A stretch of 64,000 nt of DNA from Paragordius varius. Taxonomy: Eukaryota; Nematomorpha. Below, piece by piece: positions 35,648-47,500 of the stretch. The stretch is from positions 558,001 through 622,000 of the forward strand of contig OZ176052.1 in the NCBI GenBank assembly GCA_964247055.1. The letters are read 5' to 3'. The notes beneath the pieces are model-generated. The model did no database searches. It had not been told where the DNA came from and saw nothing but the letters and a program-made list of their open reading frames with translations. Numbering within the stretch: the first letter of the stretch is position 1; every line of letters begins with the position of its first letter. The position numbers were made by a program, and so were the translations under genes.

Positions 35648-36758
35648 TTGAAGAATGCTTGTTTTTTACATGTAGACTAAAAAAAATTTTAATTTGCCAT
35701 AAAATTGAAAAAAATGAGGAAATTAGTATGCTTTTCTAGAAATTTAAGCCTATACTCGCGATAGCTAACTTAATTTTCACATATTGAAACAAAATTTTTT
35801 TCTCATCGGTGCCATATAAATTCCCTAGCAATGCACTTTTTTGATATTAAAATTAAAAATTTATCAATTTATATTATTTGTTCCAACATTTTTTTCAATA
35901 TAGTTGTTGAACAACTATTATTAAAACAATTGGAATCCGGTTGAGGTCAGTGGAGAAATTTATTTTTAATTTTTCACATTTATATTATAAAAACCTACCT
36001 GGCATTTTAATTTTTAGTCTTATGCCCACCCCCCACTGCATTATTTATATTCTTAAATGCAATATTGAATCTTAACAAGTCCATCAATTTTTAAAATTTG
36101 CAATTATAAATTAGATTTTTTTTAGCGAATTTAATATTTATAAATTTTAAGTAAAAAATTTTTTATATAAATAATTTATAATATTTATATTAGTATTTGT
36201 ATTAGCTAATAAATAATTTGAAGTAAATATTTTGAATAAAAATCAATAAAAAATAATTAACACAGGATTATAGCAATGAGTTCCGGAAGTCTCATTAATT
36301 TTAAAACTTTTTAGTGTACGATACCACAATAAATAATAGCAATTTTATATATTTGTAAAATTAATAATAATGTTATGTGTAAATTATTAGTAACTGGGAA
36401 GACTATAGTGTTATTCTAACCCATATTTTAATATTTTTTTATATGAAACATAAAAGGTTTGTTACTCAGGTAAGAAAGCAATTATTTTTAAACAATTACT
36501 TGTATTTTTTTACAACTAATCAAAATATTAAGATGTGTTAAAATATAATGCCGAGCGTTTGCGCTTTGATTATTTTTTGTCCGCTAGAATTTATCATTCA
36601 TAAATGAAAATCAACCCAGTCTATTTGACAACCTATTCGGCAATTGCAAATTTTCTTGCACAATCTTTTAAAATCTTGAATAAATATATTATAATTTTAT
36701 TGTTAGACATGGATTTTCAGGTTTGTCGCATAATTTAAATTTAACTTTTACATTATAC
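35648..36758. other. 3' flank of the phosphorylase-fold gene, nothing else seen
   Basis: AT-rich with several AATAAA words (for example near 36237 and 36330) that could serve polyadenylation, but such words are expected by chance at this composition. Confidence 0.4.
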
Positions 36759-36910
36759 CAGTGCTACTCACCAAAATTTTTTAAGGGGCAAAAAATTTTT
36801 TTCTTGTCTTAAGGGCCATAATACCAGGAATATTTTAATGTTTGCCACATTTGCAGATTCATTATACTCAAAATAAGAATTTCAGTCCCACGGGCTACGG
36901 TTTGTCTTTG
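36759..36910. mobile_element. Short non-autonomous hAT-like element
   Basis: Starts CAGTGCTACTCACCAAAATT, like the hAT at 37800, and ends with CACGGGCTACGGTTTGTCTT-TG. Flanks CATTATAC and CATTATAG match at 7 of 8 bases, as expected of an 8-bp hAT target duplication. Confidence 0.65.
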
Positions 36911-37109
36911 CATTATAGTGTTAAATAATATTAAAGTAGTATTTGTGAATAGAGGAGCCATTAGCAATCAAATCACTCATTTTCTAACGTTAGCTTTATT
37001 AAAGCATATTTATAAATATATTTTTATGAAATATCTAATTTAATCAATAAATTTTATATGTTATATGTTTTTTGTACTGAAATAATTGCCAAAAAAATAT
37101 TTTATTAAG

Positions 37110-37240
37110 TGTGTGCTCTACTGCAATTTTGCATATAGAGCAACTGCCATAAAAGTGTAATAACTTTCTAAAATGACTCGTAAGCCCTAAAACGAAAAGC
37201 ACCATGAGATGCCTTTTCTATCAGAATTCATATTATAATT
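37110..37240. repeat. Fragment of the 3.2-kb-unit terminal repeat
   Basis: CATAAAAGTGTAATAACTTT and ACTCGTAAGCCCTAAAACGA match 1010-1095 and the ends of the units at 54030-60255. Confidence 0.6.
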
Positions 37241-37471
37241 TATATTAGCCCTTATTATGTGAACCAAAATTAATTCAAAAATATATATTTTTTATAAATA
37301 TTATTGTATTCGAATAATTAATTAATTCCTTAATTATATGCTAAATATTGTGTTAGATCTTTAAAACCATTTAAACTTAAAACCCGATCAGACGATTTCA
37401 TCATTTGATTTAAATAATAACGCTCACTTTTGAAATATTTACCTACCCGTTCTGTTGACTGGATCTATATA

Positions 37472-37751
37472 CAGTAAAATTGAAATTATACGACAAAATA
37501 TAAAAATAAGACAAGTTTTTTTTCAAAAGACAACCATACTTTTTAAACCTTAATTTATCCTATAAAAAACATTTAATTACAATCGTAAAATACATAATTG
37601 ATTGTTACCAATTTACATTTCTATATTAAACTTTCTAGTTCAAAACAATGAGTTATATATTAAAAAATCAGGATTAAAAAGGCATGGTTATCTTTCTGAA
37701 TATTTGTCTCCATATTTTAACATTTTGTCCGTATAATTTCAATTTTTACTA
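37472..37751. mobile_element. MITE-1 copy
   Basis: CAGTAAAATTGAAATTATAC to ATAATTTCAATTTTTACTAT-A, ending 41 bases before the hAT target duplication. Confidence 0.85.
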
Positions 37752-37799
37752 TATATAAAACCAATTTTCCAAAATTACTATTTACCTTATATTCTAACG

Positions 37800-40138
37800 C
37801 AGTGGTACTCACCAAAAAAATTTGACGGGCCAAATAAAATATATTTTTTTTTCGAGGGCCCTGAACCTTATAATGGCAAATTTTCCATAGCTAATTGAGA
37901 CGTATGCACATAATCATACTCTACGGATCGCATGTAAATCCAGCTAAATCGTTTTGCACCATTTAGTTCAAAAAAATTAAAATATTTTGATAACAACATT
38001 AATTTTGATATTAACTAATAATTTTTGACAAATTTGGAGGCCAATCTTAATACGTCGTCCATATAATCATCGGTTAAGCGATGTCTATATGTATCTTGAC
38101 ATACTTCATTTTCGAATACGCCGTTTTGTGTAAGTTGAGGGAAAAACAGTTCTCTACGATTCTCCTTAAATATAGCCTCCAAATTGTAATCATTTTTAAA
38201 ATCTACAAATTCTTCAATTATATGCGCCTGATCAAAACCAAAATGCTCAAGTTACTTATGGAGATATGGATATTCAAGGAGTTTTAAGCAAATTTTAATA
38301 TTTCATAATTCTTGTGAATTTCATCTCGTTAAATAAAAATATTAAATGATTGTCTATTATTAAATAAATCTATGCGGTAAATTCCATATTTTCTTCATGA
38401 ATCGTTTTAAGTGTTGGAAATTATACAAGTGTTTTATTTATGAAATCTTGTTTATATATTATTAATTCTTCTTCAAAGGAAAATATTTGAGCGAATTGGG
38501 TATTTATTTTGCTCCCTTGAAGACGTGTAAAAATAATAAGTTTATAAATAATGTCGCAAAGGTAGGCTAATAAAACCCATCATTTGTCACTGTTAATTTC
38601 CTCGTTAATCATTCTGCTATCTTTAACAAATAATCTTTCATGTCTTAAAACAAAAAATCTATTTTACTAAGGTTTAGCCATCTCACGGCGAGTACAAAAG
38701 ATTATCATCAAACTCATTGTAGATATCTTTCAGAAGGTTTTCGAATTTACGGCGGTTGAATTCTCTGCCACGGTTGTGGTTAACTATATCCTCAACCGTT
38801 TTAATTACCGAATTGAGTGATTCATCTTTTACAGTCGAAAATAAGTTTTGCTGATGAATAAAGCAGTGAAAGGAAAAAATATTTTTAAATTATATTTGTT
38901 TTTTAAAAGAAAAATAAATCCTTTTATTCCAATCTGAACAGCCATCTGTACAGATTGAAATCAATTTTTTCATAGATATACCATTATTGTCGAAAAAAAT
39001 GCTAATTATTTAGAAAAAATGGTCCTTTCGTGATATTATTCATTGGTGAAAAATTTAAATAATCCTCGTTGATTATGTTGTTGTTGCAAAATCTCACGAA
39101 GAGCGCCCTTGAGGTGTTGAACTTATATCAGTGCTAGAATCGATTGCAATACTGAAGTATTTGCAATTTTTCAGAGCCAATAATGTATTGTTAAAAATGT
39201 ATTTAGACATATCTTCAATGCGTCGAGCACATGAATCAGAAAGTTGAAGTTTTTTAATTTGTCTCATGATTTGATCTTTATTATGGAATTTATCAAATAA
39301 AAAAGGACAATTATTTATTAAACCTTCTTTTATTAGTTGGGAATCAGTAAACGGTTTCATATTTTTTTCTAAAATATAGCAAATTTTCATACGAGGCTGG
39401 ACAAAATAGATTTTTTTTGGTATAATTTTTTGATCTTTTTATTTTTTTCGTTTCTTTCCTTATGATTTTCCGGTAATTTAGGAAAATGATGAAAATGTCT
39501 TTCAAAATTGTATTTTTTATAATTATGTTGTCTTTACATATAAAGCAGGTAACAACATTTTTATTAAAACGACAAAAATTTTCGTCCGATTCTTTTTTAA
39601 AGAAGCTATTTTCATCGGATAATTTACGTTTTTTTGCATTAGATGTCATCCTTAAAATTTATGTTTAAATATTATGTAAATTTTGTCAAAAAATAGGAAT
39701 ATAATTTGAATTATGCTATGGTCGAGATTTAATGATGTTGATTAGAAAAATATTTTATAAAAATGAGTATAAAAAATGCAGCAATGAAAAGAATATGTAT
39801 ATGCAAGTTTGGAAAAGGCTTGCCAAAATACAATTATGTAATGCAATAAAAATTTCAAAATAGAAAAGAAAATAGAATGCAGAAACAGAAGTAACTTGTG
39901 CCAAAATTTTAAAACAATTTTAATGTAGGGAAATTTTTCTACATTTCAAATTGGATAAAAAATACCAAAATTAAATCTAAGGAAATAAATTAATATTAAA
40001 ATAAGGGAAAATTCGTTATTATATGTATTTTAAAAATTATCAATAAAAAAAAATTTAAGTATCAATATGGTCATAGGGCAATTATAAAGCGCTCTTAGGG
40101 CCGCATGCGGCCCGCGGGCCGCGGTTTGAGTATCACTG
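37800..40138 (-). mobile_element. hAT DNA transposon with intact ends and decayed transposase
   Basis: Flanked by perfect 8-bp duplications TTCTAACG (37792-37799 and 40139-40146). Ends CAGTGGTACTCACC and its inverse GGTTTGAGTATCACTG. The right end has a GC-rich patch (GGGCCGCATGCGGCCCGCGG) typical of hAT ends with GGCC-rich subterminal repeats. The transposase lies on the minus strand (separate entry). Confidence 0.9.
38000..39649 (-). pseudogene. hAT transposase, broken (ZBED5/GTF2IRD2-like clade)
   Basis: From the ATG at 39649: KKRKLSDENSFFKK, then NKNVVTCFICKD (zinc-finger-like) and a shift to another frame near 39370 giving MKPFTDSQLIKEGL, LQLSDSCARRIEDMS, NCKYFSIAIDSSTDIS. Past 39090 recognisable pieces continue across stops and shifts: FVRFCNNNIINEDYL, CTDGCSDW, FIHQQNLFS, FNRRKFENLL. 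This order is that of hAT transposases of the ZBED5/EPM2AIP1/GTF2IRD2 type, where the first catalytic Asp lies in the D.STD block. Several frameshifts and stops make it inactive; the 3' limit is approximate. Confidence 0.8.
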
Positions 40139-41547
40139 TTCTAACGTAATTTGCACATATTTTTTTCCGAAAAATATTTGAAAATTATTAACTCGTACAA
40201 AAATTATCGTTTCCTCATAAAAGTTAGTTAGTACAAAAATATATTTTAATCATATATTTCATTATTATTTAAATTCAATTTTGTATCATTTCTAAAAAGT
40301 GTGATTTTTATGAGCGTAGTCTTTTTGAAATTAAACTTAAATATTTTTTCACTTTAATTTGTTGTGTGATATACGAGATGTCTTATCTTTTATAAAACAT
40401 CTTTCTATAATTTTACAATTATATATCACGTTTGCATTTAATAAAAACATTTAAATATTTTAATTACATACGAAAAATAATATATAATTATTTTAACAAT
40501 TATTATTATCATATACAGTAAGGTATGGTATAAAACAACTAATGATTGAAATTAAATATATATTTTACTATATATACTTTACCATTATTTGTATTTAATT
40601 TTGGTGTAAACTTTGTTTTATACCATACGCTGTACGCATTCATTTTTAAAACCACAAAGCTTTTTTAATTTTTTTCTAAAATTAACATTTAACTGTATGA
40701 TGCAACATATGCATTAAAGGAAGCCTAATATTTTCATTTTCAAAAAAAATTAATATAAAAACGAAAACAAATTGTGGAAAAATAAAGTTTTGTTTTAATT
40801 TTTAATTATAAAATATCTTATTAGTTTATTTTGGTCAATTTTAATACACTTTCATCACAGGTATGAAATATATAGGTCTTGAATTATATTTTTTCCGTAG
40901 TTTTTTTTGCACTGAACATTAACAATGTTATAAAAAAAATTACATCATATAATATGTTTTTTTTTACTAAAAAATTAATAAGAAAAGTTTTATAAATCTC
41001 AATTTCGCACAACAAAATCTGTTGTATATTTTATAAAAAATACATTTTAATACATATTTACTTACTTTTTATTTTTATTATGCAAAAAAAATGAATTCAA
41101 TCAATAAAAACTATACATTTTACATTATCAGTTGTGATTATTAAACATTATTCACATTCCGTTAATGCAAATTTTTCGCTGGAAAATGCAATTCCTCCAT
41201 TATAATAACGGATTTTTCATATTCCAAGAAAAACTGCAGAAGCCATTTTAAAATTATTTATTCATAAAAATTAAAATTATAAATTTGATTATTAATTGTA
41301 AAATTTTTTTTGCTTTTCCATATTCTACGGAAATAAGGTATAGAGAAAGATCTATGAACCTTTATAATTAAGAGTGTTGTTGCAAATGAAAGATGCATGA
41401 TATATAATTTTTATTTGAAGCAAAAAAATAAATTTTGAGCGGGAAAAAACACCTGATCTGCACGTTTTCCATATTTTTATTTTTTTTTAACAAAATCACA
41501 AGATTTTTATCCTATAATTAGTTTTAAACATCAATTATTATTCCTTT
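40139..41547. other. Upstream region of the LAMMER kinase; one small palindrome, no gene seen
   Basis: Contains the hairpin element 40514-40634. No other repeat, RNA or coding frame could be supported. Confidence 0.45.
40514..40634. mobile_element. Small palindromic element, TA-flanked
   Basis: TACAGTAAGGTATGGTATAA-AACA pairs with TGTTTTATACCATACGCTGTA. The CAGT start and TA flank resemble Tc1/mariner-type MITEs; only one copy is seen here. Confidence 0.65.
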
Positions 41548-44500
41548 ATGCCTATTATAAATGAAAAATATGAAAATTTTTGGAATCGTATCGCCCAAGA
41601 TGCCAACGGGGTGGGATCAAAAACGAAAAAAATTTTACAGGTAAAGTTTTTTTTCATAAAATTTAAAGGTTAAATTTGTAAATTGTTAAAAATTTTTGGT
41701 CAATATATAATCGGAACCCCTATAATTTACAGTAAAAACTGAAATTATGCGGACAAAACGTAAAAATATAAAGACAAATGTTTTTTTCTAAAGGACAACC
41801 ACACTTTTTAAGTCATGGTTTATTTTAATTGGCAAAGTGTGAAATAGAAATGTATATAACTAACACAATCAATTCTATATTTTACAATTGTAACTAAAGA
41901 GCTTATATTAAAAAAATTATGGTTTTAAAAAGTGTGGTTGTTTTTTAGAGAAAAATATTTGTCTTTATATTTTTACATTTTGCTCGTATAATTTTAATTT
42001 TTACTGTAATATTTCAATATTGCTTTTTATTTTTCAAATGCCGATATAATTCAATTACATCGATTATTAGAGTGGTGATTTTAACCGTATAGAAATAGAT
42101 CTGACTACAATACATGGACAAAGGAATTAATAAAATAATTGAAAAGATTTGAAATAATAATACCCTATTTTAAAATTTTAAATTGGATCAATCTTTTTAT
42201 ATACCATATTGTTATATTGACAGAAAAACATATGTTATATAAATTTTACTGGTTATTTTTTTAAGCGGTACAGTCAAAGTCAGGATTGCATTTATAACTT
42301 TTTTAGAACTAACCGTTATCTTTAACTCTTGGAACTTTTTATGATGTAATAATTATTGTTTGGGTATGATAGGCGGTAATTTTAAAATTCTACGAAAAGC
42401 TAAAAACATGATCTAAAATTCACTGGATTTATGTTCTAAGTTTAATATTTAACTCCTTTTAACTGATTTAATCCACTGTTTTTTAATAAATGTTACTGCA
42501 ATATATATTAATTATAGTTAAACAAATTACAATATCAATAAGTATACATTGCTAGAAAGTTATTAATTATTGCCAAATAATAAATACAACAAAGGGCACT
42601 ATTATTGGTTAATAATAGTAAGGAGTGAAAAAAATAACTATAAGCCAACAATACTGCCCTTTGTTGTATTTACTAATTGGCAATAATTATAACTTTCTAG
42701 CAATGTATACTTACATACAGTAATATAACTGAATAATTATTTATTGTTTTTTTCAGTTAATATTAACCTAAATTTTGAGTAAAATTATAAATTTATGGTA
42801 CATCTATCTAATCTAATTTCACTTTCTTACGGAATCCATACCCAGAAAAAAGATTTCCATTCTTCTATTCACCATTAACCTATTATTTTTTTATAGATTT
42901 TTTCTCCATTTAATATTTAGCGCAAATCAATTTGCCAATTGAATGGTCCTCGTTTGATTAAAGATGATGAATTTGGCCATTTAATTTACAAGAAGGGAGA
43001 TTATATCAAAAATCAATGTAAGAAGAATTTTCGATTTGCTACCAATAATTTATTAACAAATAAATTTTCAAAATTTCAATTTTTTTGTAAGTTGTTAATT
43101 GGTATTTTTTTATATCCCTACAGGTGAAATATGGGACATATGGTCCCCTTAACAAATATTTAATGCTTAATTTTATAAATATTATAGATGAAATTATTTG
43201 TACGTTGGGTGAAGGCACGTTTGGAAAAGTTGCTCTAGTCGCCGATAAAATGTAAGTTCAAATAAAATTTTATTATAAAGTTAAGGAACTAAAAAATAAT
43301 TGCAGAAAAAATTGAAATTATACGGACAAAACGTAAAATATAAATGACAAATATTTTAAAAGACAACCATATTTTTATAAATCATCGTTTTGATTTGCTA
43401 AACGGGAATTAGAGATGTAAATTGGTACCTCAATAAAAAATGGATTTTATAGTTTATGTATAAATAATTAAGGTTTGAAAAAGTAACGTATTCCTTATAT
43501 AAAAAATATGGGTTTTTTTTACGTTTTGACTGTTTATTTTCAATTTTCATTATATATTTACAGTAAAAACTGAAATTATACGGACAAAACCTAAAATAAA
43601 TAAAGATAAATATTTTTTTCTAAAAGACAATCGTACTTTTAAAATCTTGATTTATTTAAATATAACTCGTTGTTTTAAACTGCAAAGTATGAAATTGATA
43701 TGTCTATTGGTAAAATCAATTATATATTTTACAATTGTAATTATATGCTTATTTATATATAAAAAATTAAGGTTTGAATATAGGTGTCTTTTAGCAAAAA
43801 ATATTTGTCTTTATATTTTTACGTTATGTCCGTATAATTGTGATTTTTATTGTATTTTAGGAGATTTCAAAATGCTCCCCCGACACAAGCCCTTAAAATT
43901 GTCAAAAATATCAACAAATATCGCCAGGCCGCAAAACTAGAAATTAATGTATTGAACATCATCAAAAAATTGGATGTCGATAATATTTCGTAATATATGC
44001 TAATATATACCATTTACAATTCAAATTCACCCTTAAACAATTCAAATTTACCCTTGAACAATTCAAATTCACTCTAAAAATATATTATGTGTGCTTTCAA
44101 TCTAACATTCATCATTAATATGAAATATATTTACGACATAGTTTATTATTTTTTCAGCATATTATTAATTTTAAATAGAATTTCATATTTTTAAAACATT
44201 AAAAAAATAAAGGTTATTTTAATCCTAAAAACAACACATAATATATTTTAGGGTGAATTTGAATTGTTAAGGGGGAATTTGAACTGTAAATGGTAATTTA
44301 TTAAAATTTTTATTTGTAAATAACAATTGGGAAAACGCGCCCTATAAGCGAATATATTGCAATTATTTGATACAGCTGATTATGAGCATGTCTGTTTACG
44401 CCGTTTATCTAAATGTTTTTACAACTTTTGATAACAATATTTTATTTCGACTAAATTAGTTTAAATTATGATATACTTGTTATTTTTAGAGAGTTAATAG

Positions 44501-47500
44501 CTAAAAACTTATAATTTTGACTAGTGTGTCATTTTAATTTTATTAGTATTTTAGCTTGTATGGTCAGTAAAAAATCTAAATTCTGACCTTTAATGTGTCT
44601 CACGCATTTATCAATAGCTAAAACTGTTATCTTTGATTAACAACCTTTCTCTGTTAAATCTTCTATAATACATCTGATAGCAGGAAACCCTAGTAAAACG
44701 ATTTCAATCACATCACCCATAAAAATTATGAAAAAATAATTAACTGCCCCTATGGCATTAGAATAAACTCTTTCAAATGTTTAAAAATCGTAAACTATTG
44801 CCTTAAATTCCATGCTCTTGGTAAAAATGATTTCATCGCCAGTGGAAAGGTTTCGATTTTGTGGATCAATGGTTAACTTATACTTTCAAGACTTCTTTCT
44901 GTATTATTGAGTGGGATAAGCTTTTCGGTGTATGATTTAAGTAAGAAGGAATTTTCCTTTTTTGTATATCAGTATTACATGGTTTTCCTGCTATTTGAGT
45001 CTATCATCCTATTTTTATAGAGTGTTTTTCGAATATATCAATATTATTTTCAGAATAGGGGCAGTTAATTTTGGTGATTCTAAGATTTCGTAATTTTTCT
45101 ATATGGACAAAAGTTTGGATATGTAGCTATTTCAAAAAAACGTCCACCTTATATAGGCAGTAGATTTAAGATTTTTAATTAATTTCAGTATCTGTTCTTG
45201 GGGCTTCATCACTGATACATTGAATGTACTGATCATTTTCTTTTTTCAATTATTATCAATTCTACCAGAGCAATTATTCAGGTTAAATTTATTTTTTATG
45301 GCCTTTTACAGTTATGTATCCTTAATTTTATCAAAAATTTATTTTTTTCCTTAAATGTATGTAATTATTTGGTAAAGAATGGAAAAAACAAAAGCTCTAT
45401 GGTAAGTTTTATACTTTTTTGATGAATATGATATTGTTAATACCATCTTGTTTTTTCTCCATTCTTTACCAAATATTTATACCTACCCATTTAACGAAAA
45501 AAAAATAAATTTTGATAATATAAAGGATACATGACAGTAATTACTTGTGAATGTAATATTGCCTGGTAGTAGAAATTATATTTCAAATAACTAAAATATT
45601 TTTTATTTCTTATTACGTTTATAATAATTTAGGAATTGCGTGAATATGATAGATTGGTTTGATTACCAAGGACACATATGTATTAGCTTTGAAGTTTTGG
45701 GCTCAAGCATTTACGATTTCTTGGTATAAATATTACAGTAAAAATTGAAATTAGACTATGGACAAAACGTAAAAATATAAAAACAAATATTTTTTCCAAA
45801 AGACAACCTCATACTTTTTAAATCTTTATTTAGTTCAATATAACTCTTCATTGTTTTAAATGGCAAAGCATGAAAAAGAGATATTTTTTAGTAACACAAT
45901 TAATTTTATATTTTACAATTGTATGTAACTAAATAGTTTATAAGAGAAAAAATAAGGTTTTAAAAAAGTATGGTTGTCTTTTAGTAAAAATATTTATCTT
46001 TATATTTTTACGTTTTGTCCGTATAATATTTACTGTAATTATATGTAAGAGTTATTTAGTTTATAGGTATGTTTGTTGTGCATAATTATAATTATACTGA
46101 CAAAATGTAAAAATATAGAGACAAAAACTTTTTATAAAAGACAACCATACTTTTAAACCTTAATTTATCTTATAAAAACATTATATTACAATTGTAACAT
46201 ACATAATTACATGCGTTACCAATTTACGTTTCTATATTATACTTTGTCGTTTAAAACAATAAGTTATATCAAAAAAAAGAAGTTAAAAAATATGGTGGGC
46301 CTTTTGAAAAAATTTTTGTCTTTATATTTTCACGTTTTGTTCGCATAATTTCAATTTTTATTGTATTATCTTATGTTCCAGAAAACGAATTGTTATCAAC
46401 CATTTCAACTTGACCAAATTCAATGCATTGCAAACCAATTAGTCCAAGCTTGTGATTGTAAGTCATAAAAACTATTAAAAAATTTATGAATTTTGTGATT
46501 TAATATATAAATAGCAAAATTTTAAAATTGTTTTAAAATTAGCTTTCTTTCATATACGCTAAAATATTATACGGACAAAACGTAAAAATATAAAGACAAA
46601 TATTTTCTTCTAAAAGACAACCAAACTTTGTGAATTTTGATTTTTATAATGATATTTCATTGTTTTAAACTATAAAGTTGGAAATAATGTAAATTGATAA
46701 AACAAGCATTCCATGTAGTTACGATTATAAATAATTTTGTTTTAATAGAATGAATTAAGGTTTGAAAAAGTATCATTGTGTTTTAGAGAAAAAAATTGTC
46801 TTTATATTATTACGTTTTGTCCGTATAATTTCAATTTTTACTATATTTCTCATTAAATTAATTGATGTACTAAAAAAGTTTTTATAATTTTTAGCGTATA
46901 TTTATTCTTTTTTTTATAAATAAAATATTTAAAAACTTTTTTGGATGTTTTAGTTTTGCATCAAAATCATATCACACATACCGATTTGAAACCAGAAAAT
47001 ATGCTTTTCATCGATTCCGCATTTACAACTATGTATGACAAAATTACAGTAAAATATTTTTACACTGAACAACTTTTTAAGAATATGGAGGTTATATTTT
47101 TAAAATAATCAGAATATTACTTAATAAATAGTTTTAAGGGCATTTATTGCTTTTTAAAGATGTTTTCAATTATAAAAAACCTGAATAATTTAAATAATTT
47201 AAGTGCATAGATGGTACTTAAAAGCATATCTTAACAAAAAATATGCATGGTAACCTAGTACCTAATATACCTAATATAAGATATTATTAATACAAGTCAA
47301 TAACTTTTTTAAGCATCATAAATTTTTAATATTTTATATTTTTCTGAAAATCTAAACCTAGTACCTAATAAAAATTATATATATTTTAACTATTTAAAAA
47401 AAATCTAATCAAACCTTATTTGCAAAGGGTAAACGTTACATGAAAGTCAAAAATGCTCAAATCAAACTTATCGATTTCGGTTCGGCCACGTTTGATCATG

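Noticed and set aside
46954-47161. Kinase exon 7 reading through into the intron (frame stays open past ACA)
   Set aside because: Splicing at ACA|GTAAAA joins in phase to exon 8 and restores the kinase core up to DFGSATF; read-through adds unrelated residues and a stop.
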